A stretch of DNA of 64,000 nucleotides. Source: Archilochus colubris (taxonomy: Eukaryota; Chordata; Aves; Apodiformes; Trochilidae). The notes under the pieces are model-generated. The model was not told the DNA's origin. It ran no database searches and was given only the letters and a program-made list of their open reading frames with translations. Location of the stretch: the NCBI GenBank assembly GCA_023079485.1, contig CM041084.1, positions 35,748,609 through 35,812,608 of the forward strand, read 5' to 3'. Numbering within the stretch: the first letter of the stretch is position 1; each line of letters opens with the position of its first letter. Shown here piece by piece: positions 50,001 through 61,978 of the stretch. The translations under genes were made by a program, and so were the position numbers.

Positions 50001-51984
50001 GAAAACTCTGAACTTGTTAATCAAATGTTAGAATTAAATGCAAAAATATGACATAAATATGATAAAATGGGACAACCCCAGATGCTTAGAGTCTTTGAAA
50101 ACTCTGGTTTACAGAAACATGGTAGTTACACACACACCTGAAACAATGGAAACAACAAAAAAACAAAGTTATAACCATATACAAAATGCAAGAGCCTGGG
50201 ATAAAGAAAATAGCCTAAAATTAGTGTTTACTATATATAATATAGAAGAAAATATAAGAAAATATATTCAATTTAAGTGCCACTATCAGATTGCCATAAG
50301 TTATGCTCAAAGGTTTACATATCAGAGTTTCAGCAGAGCTAAGTCCCCACACTAGGCACAGCCTTCTTCACTGAACTTCTTACATCTTCACTGTATTGCT
50401 GACAAGATGTTAGAGGCTCTTCCTGGAAGTTATCTCAACATACGTGGTAAGATATTATACCTACTTGTGGTAGGATAGATCATGCTGGTGGTGTTCCACA
50501 AGTATGCAGACTTCATGCAAATAAGGGGAAGTTACACGAGCAAAAGTGATTTTTAGCTGCTTCAGCACTGGTGACAGAGTGAAGAACTGTGCATAAACAA
50601 GACTATTTTGACCACCAGCTTGCTAGGAAGTTTCATCTGACATAGAAGTGCATTGGTAGTATAATTAGACTGGCAAAGTGCTCCTGATGCATGCATTGAA
50701 ATGTATTTAAATAAAAAGAATTATTAAAAATTTTCTGGATTTGAGAAAGATAAACTCAATGAACATTTCTCAAGTTGCTGGTCATCAGCTTTTGAGGTGC
50801 TACTCATTTCCTGTAGTAAGCAATCATTCAAAAAAACGACAAAAGATTGCGTGAAGTTTATCTAATATTAACATTACTGAAATATAACTAGGCTACTGTA
50901 TTTTTTTTTTTCCCCTGTCTGCAAAGTAGGATGCATTTCCTCTCCAGAAAAGGTCATCGTGGTATGTGGACTGTTCATGTCAGGTGACTTTATAAAACAG
51001 GAGGAATGAGAATGGAATGTACTGTAAAACCAAAAAAATACTAGATTGCAGTTTATACTATGAACACCTGAGAACCTGTGTTTTGCATAAAAATATAAAA
51101 CCATGCCAACAGTGAAAACAAAACAGAAAAGTTATGCAAGTATAGCTAGTAATAAAGCTGCTTGTTGTTGAAAGACCATCACAGGCCACATAGGTTGTAG
51201 GGATTCAAAATTCAAGTAAGAATTCACAGCTTACTTTGAGAATGCTTAACCATGCACCCATAATACCTTCTCATGTTCTTTCACATACAATAGTAATTTC
51301 TTTCATACAATGAAATAGATGCATATAGACATACAACAAATATGTTGTTGTACAGAGAAGGTTATTTTAATAATCTCATAGGATGATTCCACTCTGCTAC
51401 TGCTTTCAGATGTCCCTTACAAAAGGCTGTGCTTCCCAATAACCCAGTCTTGCTATCAACATTATGCACCTAGTTTCCTATCATCATACTGTTGCTTTCC
51501 ATGGTTACACTATTTCTTTTCAAATTCACATCTTTCTACAGCTCCTGTCTCCCTGTAAGATCCTTGGTTCAAGTCAAGAACACTTGCTTACTCCTTTTTT
51601 GACCATGCTACAGAGTGCAATCCCAGACCTAGTGTGTTAACACCTTGCTGGCAGTACCTTTTTACCCTTGCAGACATCCTCTTTCTGTGCTGCGAAGATT
51701 TTTCTGTGAAACATATCACTTGGGGTTTATTGTTTTAGGTTTTTTTGTTTGGGTTTTTTGGTTTTTTTCAGTTGAGGACTTACTATGATTCATATTTTAC
51801 ATGAACTTGTATTTTAAATAACATTTGCATCATTCTTTTTTAACATGCCACGCTTTCATCACTGTCAGCTCTGATCCATCCTACATCTTTACCAAGACTT
51901 CCAAAATGCATTGCAAAGCAGCTTTCCAAACAAAGCGGAACAGAACTAGAATATTTATTTTACAAAGCCAAAGTATGTGTTTGG
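47086..51984. other. AT-rich stretch without supported genes
   Basis: No gene can be supported. Low-complexity features are a T run at 47702-47713, an A/C-rich run at about 47877-47915, a (TG)n at 48745-48763, and T/G-rich sequence at about 51727-51770. Confidence 0.5.
48745..48763. repeat. (TG)n microsatellite
   Basis: About 9.5 uninterrupted TG units, the usual dinucleotide repeat of vertebrate genomes. Confidence 0.93.
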
Positions 51985-51986
51985 TT

Positions 51987-52047
51987 ACAAAAAAAAAAAG
52001 AAGAAAAAAAAAAAAAGAAGAAAAAAAAAAAAAAAAGAAGAAAAAAA
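51987..52047. repeat. Homopurine A-run / GAAG tract
   Basis: A runs of about 11, 13, 17 and 7 are separated by three GAAG units, giving some 60 bases without a pyrimidine on the + strand. The spacing of the GAAG units is irregular. It is low-complexity sequence; poly-lysine frames in it are meaningless. Confidence 0.92.
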
Positions 52048-53320
52048 TTAAAATATTTCTCCACTATCTCTTCACAGGAATTTTTTAATGCTTGTAAAGT
52101 TTGATTGGAGAGAGTGCTGATCCCTATTCTGTGGAGCAAGCTAGCGTCATTAGGATGACAAAATCAACTCTTATTGTGTCAAGGAGAAACATCATTTAGT
52201 GTCAACAACACACTGCTATTGATTTGAACTCCTCATTGCCTCACGGGTGAAATGACAAGCTCCTACACACAGACTCTCCAAGCATACCAATAGAGGAGAG
52301 AGGCAAGAAAAATACTAAAAATGGCTGTATTAAAGATACAACAGGAAATATATGACTCATGAGATGTAAATTCTTTTATCTGTATGGAATAAATTGATGA
52401 AGAGCTTAATATGGCTCCTGCGATTTCTATGGAGTCAGATTAGAACAGAAATACACCTACCAATAATACACCAGATTCTGGCTTCCCAACCAGCATCTTC
52501 AACTGCTCAGCACCCTCTGTGAGACATATCAGCCTCATTGTCATTATCTAATACAAGATTATTCACCTTATTTTAGCATCCTGGTTGATTGTTTCAGTGT
52601 AAGATGGGGAACCGATTGTGTATACAGAGTAAATTATCCTTTCACATTACTGGCAGGATCTCTTCAAGAGAGAGCTAAGAAACAGTCTGTCAACATGGAT
52701 AGATTTGCTTTTTTTCTATTTCTAAACAACCAACTGCAATTTTCAGAAAAAAAAGACCAACTTGCTTCATAAAGGTACAAAAAATAATAAATCATAGTTA
52801 GTCAAGTAACATCAATAAAAAATACCCCTTTGCACATTAAGAGGTCTTTTTCTAGAAGGTAAACCTATGCCTTTAAGCAAATTTGCAAACAAAAAAGAAT
52901 GTAGTAAGATGGAATGCTACCTACATTGTCTAACTGCAGCCAAAATTTGAGTTAATTTCAAACACTTCTGTAACATTGAAGTTAGCATTCCAGAATTCCA
53001 CAGTCCATCTCTTAAAAACATTAAAAAAATAATAACTAAAGCACAATAAAGTATTTCCAGATAGCTTCTTTTTTGAAATACTGAAGTGATGGGAACAAAG
53101 CTATTTTCATACCACATCCAGAAAATGAATGAGGTGTGAAAGAAATCTCTTGTTTAATGTGACCTTTGGCTGTACTTTCACTTGTCATCATTATGAAGTA
53201 GCTACTTTCACTGCCAACACATAAGCTGTGTTCTATTACCCTATAACAGTAGTAGCATGTCTTTCAGGAAGTGTTTCATACTCTGAGAAACTGGTGGCAG
53301 AATGTATCGACAGCACTTAC

Positions 53321-53382
53321 CTTTGTAACTGCTTAGAATGGGTCTTATTCAACAATAAGACCTCATTTACACAAGGGAGTGA
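53321..53382 (-). other. Candidate exon, 62 nt (low confidence)
   Basis: On the minus strand TTTAGTACAG precedes a frame reading SLPCVNEVLLLNKTHSKQLQ, which ends at AAAG/GTAAGTGCTG, an excellent donor. The acceptor has only a weak pyrimidine tract. No protein family is recognised. If translated in this phase the exon would start at a codon boundary and end two bases into a codon. Confidence 0.15.
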
Positions 53383-54069
53383 CTGTACTAAATTTCATAG
53401 AGCATGTCACTTAAAGTAGTATAGGTTGAAGAACTCCCTCGGAGTTCTCAGCTTCAGTGAAAACATTCAAATAAGGAGAAATGTGAATTTCAGATTGGAA
53501 TTCTGCCCCAAATAATAATATTCAGAGCTTTGTTACTGTGCACAGACCTAAAATGCTGCATCGTTAAGATCTGTAAGATGCTTAACTTTTCTTAACGGGT
53601 ATAATTAAGAAAGTGTTTCTAGAAAGCAAATGAATTTGAAATTCAAGTAAGATTAATAGAACAAATATGACAAACTTACATTTTATACAATGGAAGCAAG
53701 CTGTAGAATAAAAATCAGTAGCTACATTATCTAAAGCTGTTCATCTAACACCGTAGAGAGAAAAACCATTGATACATACTGTACACACATTTTTATCCAT
53801 GTATATAAATCAAAGGAAACAGCTTCCTTTAAGGCAAGCATATGAAGATACTAAAGCAAGATACAAATTAAATATTCATACATTCAATATTTCAAAATAA
53901 GGAATTTGGATATACACATGCATAATTTAAGTTCTATAGTGAAACCTGTCTACAGAGGCCATTTCTACTGTATTTCAACAGCACTGAAACTTGAAATGTA
54001 CAATGCAGCTGTGTTAAAACTTTAAATTATAAAGTAATTCATTTCAAGCACTAAACATCGAATAAAGGC

Positions 54070-54240
54070 CACGCTATGCACACGGCACTTTTCCAGAGGA
54101 GCTGCTGCTGCTTGGCCCCAGTCATGAGGGGTCTGGAACAGGGCCGGCAGTCACAGGGCTCTCCTCTGAGGTGGTTTCCCAGCACCACACGAGTTACTCA
54201 CTGGGAACTGAGGTCCAGGAGGCAACTTCAGGTAAGAGAC
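54070..54240. other. GC-rich island, possible exon or repeat
   Basis: About 170 bp are clearly richer in G and C than the surrounding kilobases. On the + strand CACTTTTCCAG could be an acceptor (exon from 54097) and CTTCAG/GTAAGAG a perfect donor (exon to 54231). The 135 bp between are open in two frames. On the minus strand the same island carries CCCA/GTGAGTAAC, also a good donor. It might be an exon of an unknown transcript or an eroded GC-rich retroviral fragment; I recognise neither. Confidence 0.25.
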
Positions 54241-55219
54241 TCATTGGTACCCAAAAAACACACCAGTCAGAATGTACTCTGAGTCAAATTCTCAACCCAG
54301 GCCCTTGTTTTAAACTCTGTAAAGCTGGTGCTCATACTTGAAGCCTAAAATTGTCCCCTTGCCCTGCTTTTAAACATTGACTCCAGCATCTTTGGAGTAA
54401 AAAATAAGATTTCAGACCTTTCTAAAAATCACCAAGAGGAAGCAAGGTAAAGACAGGCTTCTCAACATGTTCTGCACTGGGAATGACTCTTTGTGAACAC
54501 AGAACCTGAGAGTAGTTTACATGCAACACCACAGATATGTTGTATTTTCAGAGCTTGTAAATTCCTATGCACACAAAAAACACAGTGGGGAAAAAAAAAG
54601 CCTTACTACACACCTTATCCCCTTCAACACATATCTTAGGCATGTGTCTAAAGATACCACTATTCCTCCCCATGTATTTAAAACCTTGCTGCTAAAAAGA
54701 AACACTCCATATGAGTTATTAATGTGACTATATTATTTTCTTATTAGAAGTTAAATGTATCAGTTCAAATATCAAGAGTCTAATTAAAAAACCATCCATT
54801 TCAGCAGAATAAAAATATCTCAAGTTAACTTTAAGAATAATTAAAGAGTATTTATTAAGGGGAAAACAGAACGACTCTGTTTCTACATGTTTAAAAGTAA
54901 TCATTTATCTTTGCTCCTTAAAGGTCACCCATTTGATCTTGACAGAGTTATGAAATAATAGAAGCAAAAGCTAATAAGTAGAAAAGTGATACCAAGCAAC
55001 ATAAAGCTAAATAAAATTAGTATCTACATGGTAAATTACTTCACTGAAAACCATCTATGGATTCTGCAAAGAATATACTTTTGCCTTAGAGCTAGTACTT
55101 TAATTTTCAAGAACCAAGGAAAAAAAAATAAAATCAAAACTAGTCAGTAACAATGCAGCGTCGAAAAGCAATAAACTCAAAATTAAGTTATAAATAATTT
55201 AAAGCATGTCATGAAGATG

Positions 55220-55315
55220 TATTAATAATTCATCAGATAAATAATTTACTAAATAATCAAATAAATAAATAATGAAATACATAAATAAATCAGCAAATAA
55301 ATAATTCTGCAAAAT
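55220..55315. repeat. AAAT-type low-complexity tract
   Basis: Degenerate AAATAAAT units are mixed with short unique words (AAATAATTTACTAAATAATC and similar). It looks like an old tetranucleotide repeat that has decayed. Confidence 0.7.
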
Positions 55316-55654
55316 AACCTAAACAATAAGTCACTAAAACAAATGACAAACCTACAAAACTACAATGATTTTCTAAATTCTGATAGTTTTAAATAAACAA
55401 ATGTATATAAACTAGATCAATCTTTGGTCGATAGAGAAGTATTTTTCACTGCTATTGGTAAATTCCTGATTACACTGCAGAAGGATATAATTTTAGATTT
55501 TACAAGAGTGCAGTTTTTCCCTAGTAAATTATTAACATGATTGCTACGATACATCCTGCTCTGTACTTTACATGTAATCCCTTTATGTGGCTCATTTCCC
55601 TCCCCCCCCCAAAAAATGAAAATCTCTTTACAACATTCTTAATTCACACATTTC

Positions 55655-55700
55655 TTTTCTCTCTCTCTTTTTTTTTTTTCCTTTCTTTCTTTTTTTTCCC
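55655..55700. repeat. Polypyrimidine tract
   Basis: An almost pure run of C and T (TCTCTCTCTTTTTTTTTTTT, then CCTTTCTTTC units). On the + strand it is followed by GGGTGCAG, so it resembles a 3' splice site. On the minus strand it lies just after the donor of the exon candidate at 55717-55779. Confidence 0.85.
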
Positions 55701-55716
55701 TGGGTGCAGTACTTAC

Positions 55717-55779
55717 AATACTGCAATAGTCTTCTTGGTGGTTCTCTTAACTGTCTTCTTCAAATCTTCAGAAGTTTTG
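55717..55779 (-). other. Candidate 63-nt coding exon (low confidence)
   Basis: On the minus strand TTGTTTTCCCCCTGCAG, a near-ideal acceptor, opens an interval that ends at GTATT/GTAAGTACTG, a near-ideal donor. The 63 nt are open in one phase and would give about 20 basic residues (KTSEDLKKTVKRTTKKTIAV) between two phase-2 introns, a symmetric exon. Lysine-rich short exons of this kind occur in many proteins. I do not recognise this one, and A-rich sequence gives lysine codons by chance. The polypyrimidine tract on its + strand side (55655-55700) lies downstream on the minus strand. Confidence 0.25.
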
Positions 55780-58700
55780 CTGCAGGGGGAAAACAAGTAG
55801 AATAACCTTAATTATTACAGATGGTATCTCATTCATTAGCAGATGACAACATTTTATTTGAAAGCACAAAAAAAGCTGTTTTATAATTCTACAAAGCAAC
55901 TTAATGTGAAACGACCATTACAGTTTGCAGACTACCAAAAGTTTTTAGAAGTCTTTGGTGGAACGAGTTCAAGCAGACTGAGTCCTGTTTCTTGTATTTA
56001 AGCTGACACACAATCTGTGCAAACTGGCACTAATTCAGATGTAAAGACAAACCACGAGAAGGACAAAATACTTGGCTGACATCTAATGTTATCCTTGATT
56101 TTGGAAGTTCATAGTCCTTGAAAGAATACAGTGAGATCATTTAATTCCACTATCTAAGTACATTCACAATTTAATTAGAACACCGTGCTCCAAAGCCAAC
56201 AATGGCACCACAAAGGTCAAAATCCACCCATACTCTGGATAAAGTTTTCATTCTCCATTTATTTTAATGAACAGTATTGACAGTGACCACAGTTTTCTTC
56301 AAAGTGGCATTCCATAAATACCAAAGAAATGTGCCAGAAGTGCAATCATGTTATTATCAATTTCTATGTGTTCTGTCCAAAAAGGTTTAATTGATTTCTT
56401 CCGTAACACACATTACAAGGATGAGTGAGAGACCCATATGAATTCTTGATCTCTGTACAGGGCCACAAAACTGAATGAATGCAAACACGAGTTTATATAT
56501 TGTATATATGCATGAGTTTTTTCTACTCAGTTCAAAGGAAATCAGCACGCACTGTTGTTTTTTTCTGGTAAGATCTCGAATGTTTGATGGATTTGCTGAA
56601 TTTCAGCATTTAAAAGCATGAAGGATAATTTACTCTTAAAACTACCTGGGCACATTATATTTAACAAGTCTCGAATTCTCTTTAGGGATTATAATAAGAA
56701 AACACTTTGCTTAATCATAAATTTTATATTTATCTTGGCTAAACACCCTCCTTTGGATAGACTGCCATGTTTTGTCAAGAAAAATCAACACAGTGGAAAT
56801 GAAGTACTTGTTCTGTTGTGTGGTCATTCAAAAGAGTATGTAGAAGTAATGTAAATGTGCACCAGCGCTGCTGATAATTTCACGCTCTCATACACTCATT
56901 TCAATTTGCTTTAAAAAGTACCATTCCTCCTGGCTAAACATAGTCATCATGAAAAAGTATACTCCCCCCTTTGAGCTAATAACACTTCAGCCCCCAAAAC
57001 ATGAAAGTACAAAAAACTTCCATATTTTGAGGAACTGGAAACACTTTTTTCTCACAATGTATGTTTCTGAAGTGGGACAAATTACACTGGAATGGTTTTG
57101 CTAAGGTATCTCTTTGAGCACCCAGATTTCATTTTGAGAATGACAAATCATTCCCACACCACATCTCCAAATCCAATCCATCCCCAAAACAAATCATACA
57201 TATCCCAAATCCTTCTTTTTTAAAGTAATGGATCCTTGTAAAAGCAGTATATACCTTCACACATTAAAAGATTGTGAGGATTACTGGGACATAAAATGGG
57301 TCAGGACTGATACTGATGTTCTGGAATCAGACCTTCTCTAGGAAGCACCACTTAGTCACAGATCATCTTCATTCATCTGCAGCTTAGCAGCCTCTGCTAG
57401 GAAAGTGATTTTTCACCAATGAGTTACAGTAGAGCTAAAACTGTAATTACAGTCACTGATGGCTTAAAACACTTTTTTCCCCTCTCTCTTCAAAATTCGC
57501 TTAGTTTTTAATTAGTTTCATGTTTAATTTGGTCTTCTAAGCTGTGGTTACAGAACTGACCTCCTGAAACAACTATTTCTGTTGAAAGTTACAAGAGTCA
57601 TAATTCTATGCTCAAACAGACATGTAAATCATTTAAAAGAAAAGACACAAAGCAGCTGATGACCTGGGATACAGCCACCTTTCTCTCCCCTGCAGACGAA
57701 TCCAAATTTCATCCTACATAAGAAATAAAGGACATAAACTGAATTTTAATCCATTCCTCTCCTTTACCAGCTGGTCCTTTACCCCTCAGCCCTCAAACAC
57801 AGTACTGGGGCTTTAACTCAACAGATCATACAAACGACTGGTCAGTGGAAGAATAAAGCAAAAAGCAGTGCTATTCAGGTTTGCATCACAGAACTTTGAC
57901 AGTCTGTGTTCTACTCTCTGCCCAAGACTGTGAAGTAGAATGCTACAGTAAGGATGTCTCCTTGGTGGCACTCAAGTTAATTGGGGTTTTAATTAAAGGG
58001 ACTGGACTGCATCACATACCCAAGACTAAATTTCAGATGTTCACAATAGGAAAATTATAAATAAGGGTCACAGTACAAAGCACCAAACAACAAGATGTAA
58101 TTCTCTACCTCTTGATGCTGCAGCATCAGAGTTTCTTGGTTTACAAGTACAAATCAGATCAAAAGAAACCACATATTGATGCTTCTTCCCTTTGGGAACT
58201 CAGGAAATTTTAGGTCTAGAGATTCCCATATAATTTCAAAATTTAGGACAGGAGTTCATTATTTTTTTCTTAATGTTCATTAGTAAACACAGGCCAGAAA
58301 AAAAAAAGGCTATTTAGAAATGCTCAATCAAATTACAGGCAATATAAGGTATTAACAACCATATTCTGACTCACATTTCAAGAATTCTTTGAACTGTTAT
58401 GAGTTACATGGAAAATTTTGCAGTATCAATGAAAAACAAAACAAAACAAAAACCACTAACAAACTAATATTGGGATGACTTATTACTCACAAACTGTAAA
58501 TCCTTTCCAGGCCAAAAGCCTCATTCCTCTCCCAGACTTCCCCCCCTTTTTTTAATTATAATTAATTAAATTAAAAATTATCTGTCTGGTCCACTTTACA
58601 CAGAAAGACACTTTAATGAACTACTGTACTGAATCAGAAAAGTTTTTAACATATGCTTGATTTTTTTAAATCATAAAAAGTAAAGAAGGGCTTGTTATGC

Positions 58701-60555
58701 CTATTGTGTAAGTCTAAAAGCAGTAAAAGTAATCCAGTTTTACAATCAGTCTTACAATTTTGAGTATGTTCCTGGTAAGAACTTCCAGTATATCTTGAAT
58801 AATATTTTAACAAGTTGCTTGTTATTGTCTTAGTAAAACATCAATTTTTAAATATTAAAGTATTGAGTAAAATGCTTAATCCCAAACCACTGAATCAACT
58901 GCTATCAATAAAACACATGGCTCATTTGACCATTATGACCCAAGTTTCCTAGTCGATTTTTAGATAAAAACAAGCAGATTATTAGCAAAGGTTTATCTCA
59001 AATTCCCATATGTACAGCATGCCACATTAAATATATGCAAATCAGCCTCTTTCTCCTCTAGTTTTTTTGAGCTGACAACCCATATGACCTGAAGCCATGG
59101 TTAACAATTACAGTTATTTGACTTTCATATTTATAGTCATCAGATATGCATGTTAATTGATTTAAACAGATAGTTTTGTATTCTAATGATCAATAGTAAG
59201 TGTACATTTTACCAACATCTTAAATTATAAGAAAATAAATCCTATACAAGTTTTCACCATCAACCCTTCATTATATTGATTTGCAGTATTTGCTTTTGCT
59301 GCAGACATTTCCAAAATATGTTAACCTGGAAGTACTCCAAACTATGGGATCTTTATTTTGGTAGCAAATTTTTATTTTTCAATTAAAGACACTTTTCCAC
59401 TTCGTTTTAAAAAAAACCAAAACAAAACTATCCAATTTAAACACTGCATTATCTATTAATTACAAATTATGAAACAATTAATGAAACAGAAATAATGGAC
59501 CAAACAAATAAAATTGTTATTTCATATTTATATTTTGCTACTTGAAGTAATTTCCTCTTTCTCAAGGAACCTTAGTTGTGCACTTCCCGATTCTAACAAG
59601 CTTTATATGACATAGACACGAGAGAGTACAACCCTACATTTAAGACTCTTATTTCTCAAGTAACATGTTTACAGTCAAGTATCCTTCTGTTGCCGTCACG
59701 AAATTTATTACTGAATTGGTTACTTGTTTTCACATGGCTTTAAAATTACTCCTTGCAATTAAATTTATTTCAGATGTCCTATTTAGTGAAGCATCAAAAC
59801 CAAACTTACAGATTGCACAAATCTGCATGTGAAGGGCTGACTATTTTGTAAGTTTATACAGTGTGCAATTGTTACCTTACACAATTAATAGTGGTCATTC
59901 TTTAAGGATATTCGTATAAAAGAGTGGATATTCCACTCTCAAAAAAAATCAGAACATGTCTTATTCCATAAAATGGTTCTCCCAATTCAGGTCTTAATTG
60001 TTGGTAGAATAAAGGATTATGCTCTAATTTTGGTAAAGCAAGAGCTGTCAAATCCCTCTCTCTGTATATTTCATTACCTATACAGGTATTTTCATGTCTG
60101 CAAAGCACAGAATCTTTATAACTGAATGAGTCTATTTATTTTTTATCCAGGTGAGGATCATACATTCCAAGTTCTGCTACTATTCTCTTTTTGGCTGCCT
60201 CCTCCAATTGATTTCAAGTGAAATTTATCAAAGATGAGATTTTGAGAACAAAAACCTGCACAGGGATATCAGAGCACGCATCTCAGATCTGGGACGCTCA
60301 TTCAAGTTCCTGTGATGTATCATGGACAGAAGAAACTTAAAGCCATGTTACTACAATCATGAATAAGCACCTTAACCTCTGAAAAACTGTTTAATGGTCT
60401 TTTCTGATTTTTTAAAAGGTCTTGATTTCAAGCCGAACTTAATGAGAAAAGTACTGGTTATATGACAGGATACCAGTGCTTTCTTAATAGTTATTTCCCT
60501 TAAACTAGGGGAAACACAGATAATACAAATATGTTCTCTTGAATCTTTAACTTAC

Positions 60556-60752
60556 TGAGAAACACCTTCTTGATCTTCAACAGATCTTGAGGTTTGCAGC
60601 AAGGGGAAATCCATCCCACCCTTATCACTAACCCAGTTTTAGCACCACAGATGTCAGCACAGAAAGATCCTGGCTCCTTTTGAACAATGAGAGCTGTGAT
60701 TTCACTACCATGAGGACTGACTAAGGTTACACTTTTGTGACCAAGGTAAATA
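60556..60752 (-). other. Candidate 197-nt coding exon (low confidence)
   Basis: On the minus strand CCTTTACATTTATCTTAG is followed by 197 nt that stay open in one frame and end at TTTCTCA/GTAAGTTAAAG, a strong donor. The frame reads GHKSVTLVSPHGSEITALIV, then EPGSFCADICGAKTGLVIRV and ISPCCKPQDLLKIKKVFL, with a fairly balanced residue mix and five cysteines. It lies inside a 119-codon open frame (60500-60859), a length expected about once by chance in a window of this size and composition. The implied phases (2 in, 1 out) do not fit the candidate exon at 55717. Confidence 0.25.
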
Positions 60753-61927
60753 CTAAGATAAATGTAAAGGTCAAATAAAGACCCTAAATGTTTTATGTGA
60801 AACTCCAATATAAATGCCCAGAAGAAAAGAGAAGCAAATAAAAGGTAAGACAAATACACTGAGAAGAGTAGCTATGTATAGACTTTATGTGCAAAGATTT
60901 AATAAACTTAGAAAAGAGATACAATTCCTTATTTGTAAAAACGCCTTATATCATCCACTTCTGTTTGAACTTGACAGTATTAAAAATTACAGACCTGTTC
61001 AAGACAGCCATGGAGAAGAACAAGTAGAATTTAACAACTACAGAAGTTCAGGCTGACTGAGCCACAGGAGTCCTACTTGGACCTGCATATATAGCACATT
61101 CATTTGAGTCAGAATCAGTATCAAGAGTCTCACTAGAGGCTACAACTTAGATTAAGGTAGGAACAAAGAAAAAAAAAAAAAAAAAGATTAAAAACTGTTT
61201 ACAACTTGCAATTTTTAAAAAAGATGTTAATTGCTCATCATAAAGATCAGTGATTAGAAGTAGCATGACTAATCATATTCAGTATATTTATTAAAAACCG
61301 AGAGGAAACAAAAAGTAGAAATCAACTAGTGACACCTCTGATAACAACTTCCATGTAAAGAATTGCAACTACAGTACATTCCACAGCTAAAGGTTAAATT
61401 AAGGCTATGACTAGAAAGATGACCAATAAAATGCATTCTGGGAAATGATAAAATAGTTTAGTTAGAAAATGTCAAGCTCAAAGACAAACATCATGTGTAT
61501 ATTGATAGCATTCCACCACCCAGACCACTGTGGCCAATTTGCATCACTGAAACTCTTAAAGGGGATCCGGGCAGAGGGAACAGGGAATAAAAGCCATCTC
61601 AATGGAAGTGGTTTAGTATCCAAATTTAATTGGATAAACTCAGTCACAGAAATGAAGTTGAGACCAATGAAATTTGGAAAACCAAACACTATGCTGGCCC
61701 CACTGCCCCGCAGGATTTTCTTTTGCATTCTTTTACATGTAAGGAATAAACATGGAAATGTATAATAAGTTAAATTCAACCAGGTAGGCAAGTTTAACTA
61801 TAAGTATCCAGAGGTGATCCAATTTGATTAGAAATCATCAAGGGTTGGACATCACTGATGTCCAGAGCATTGTAACTCCATACCAAAAAAAAAAAAAATA
61901 AAATTTTTTTAACTCCTTATATGACCT

Positions 61928-61978
61928 AAAAAAAAGAAAAAAAAAAAAAAGAGAGAAAAAAAGGAAAAAAAGAAAAAA
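61928..61978. repeat. Purine-rich A/GA tract
   Basis: About 50 bases of A runs broken by single G or GAGAG. It lies close to another A-rich stretch at 61885-61900, which has 14 A then TAAAATTTTTTT. Low-complexity sequence without further signal. Confidence 0.85.

Noticed and set aside
51825..52088. Open frame with a long poly-lysine run
   Set aside because: The lysines come from the homopurine A/GAAG tract.
61462..61791. Fully overlapping frames of 109 codons (minus) and 98 codons (plus)
   Set aside because: Neither matches a family I know; overlap on opposite strands of one stop-poor, slightly GC-richer patch explains both.
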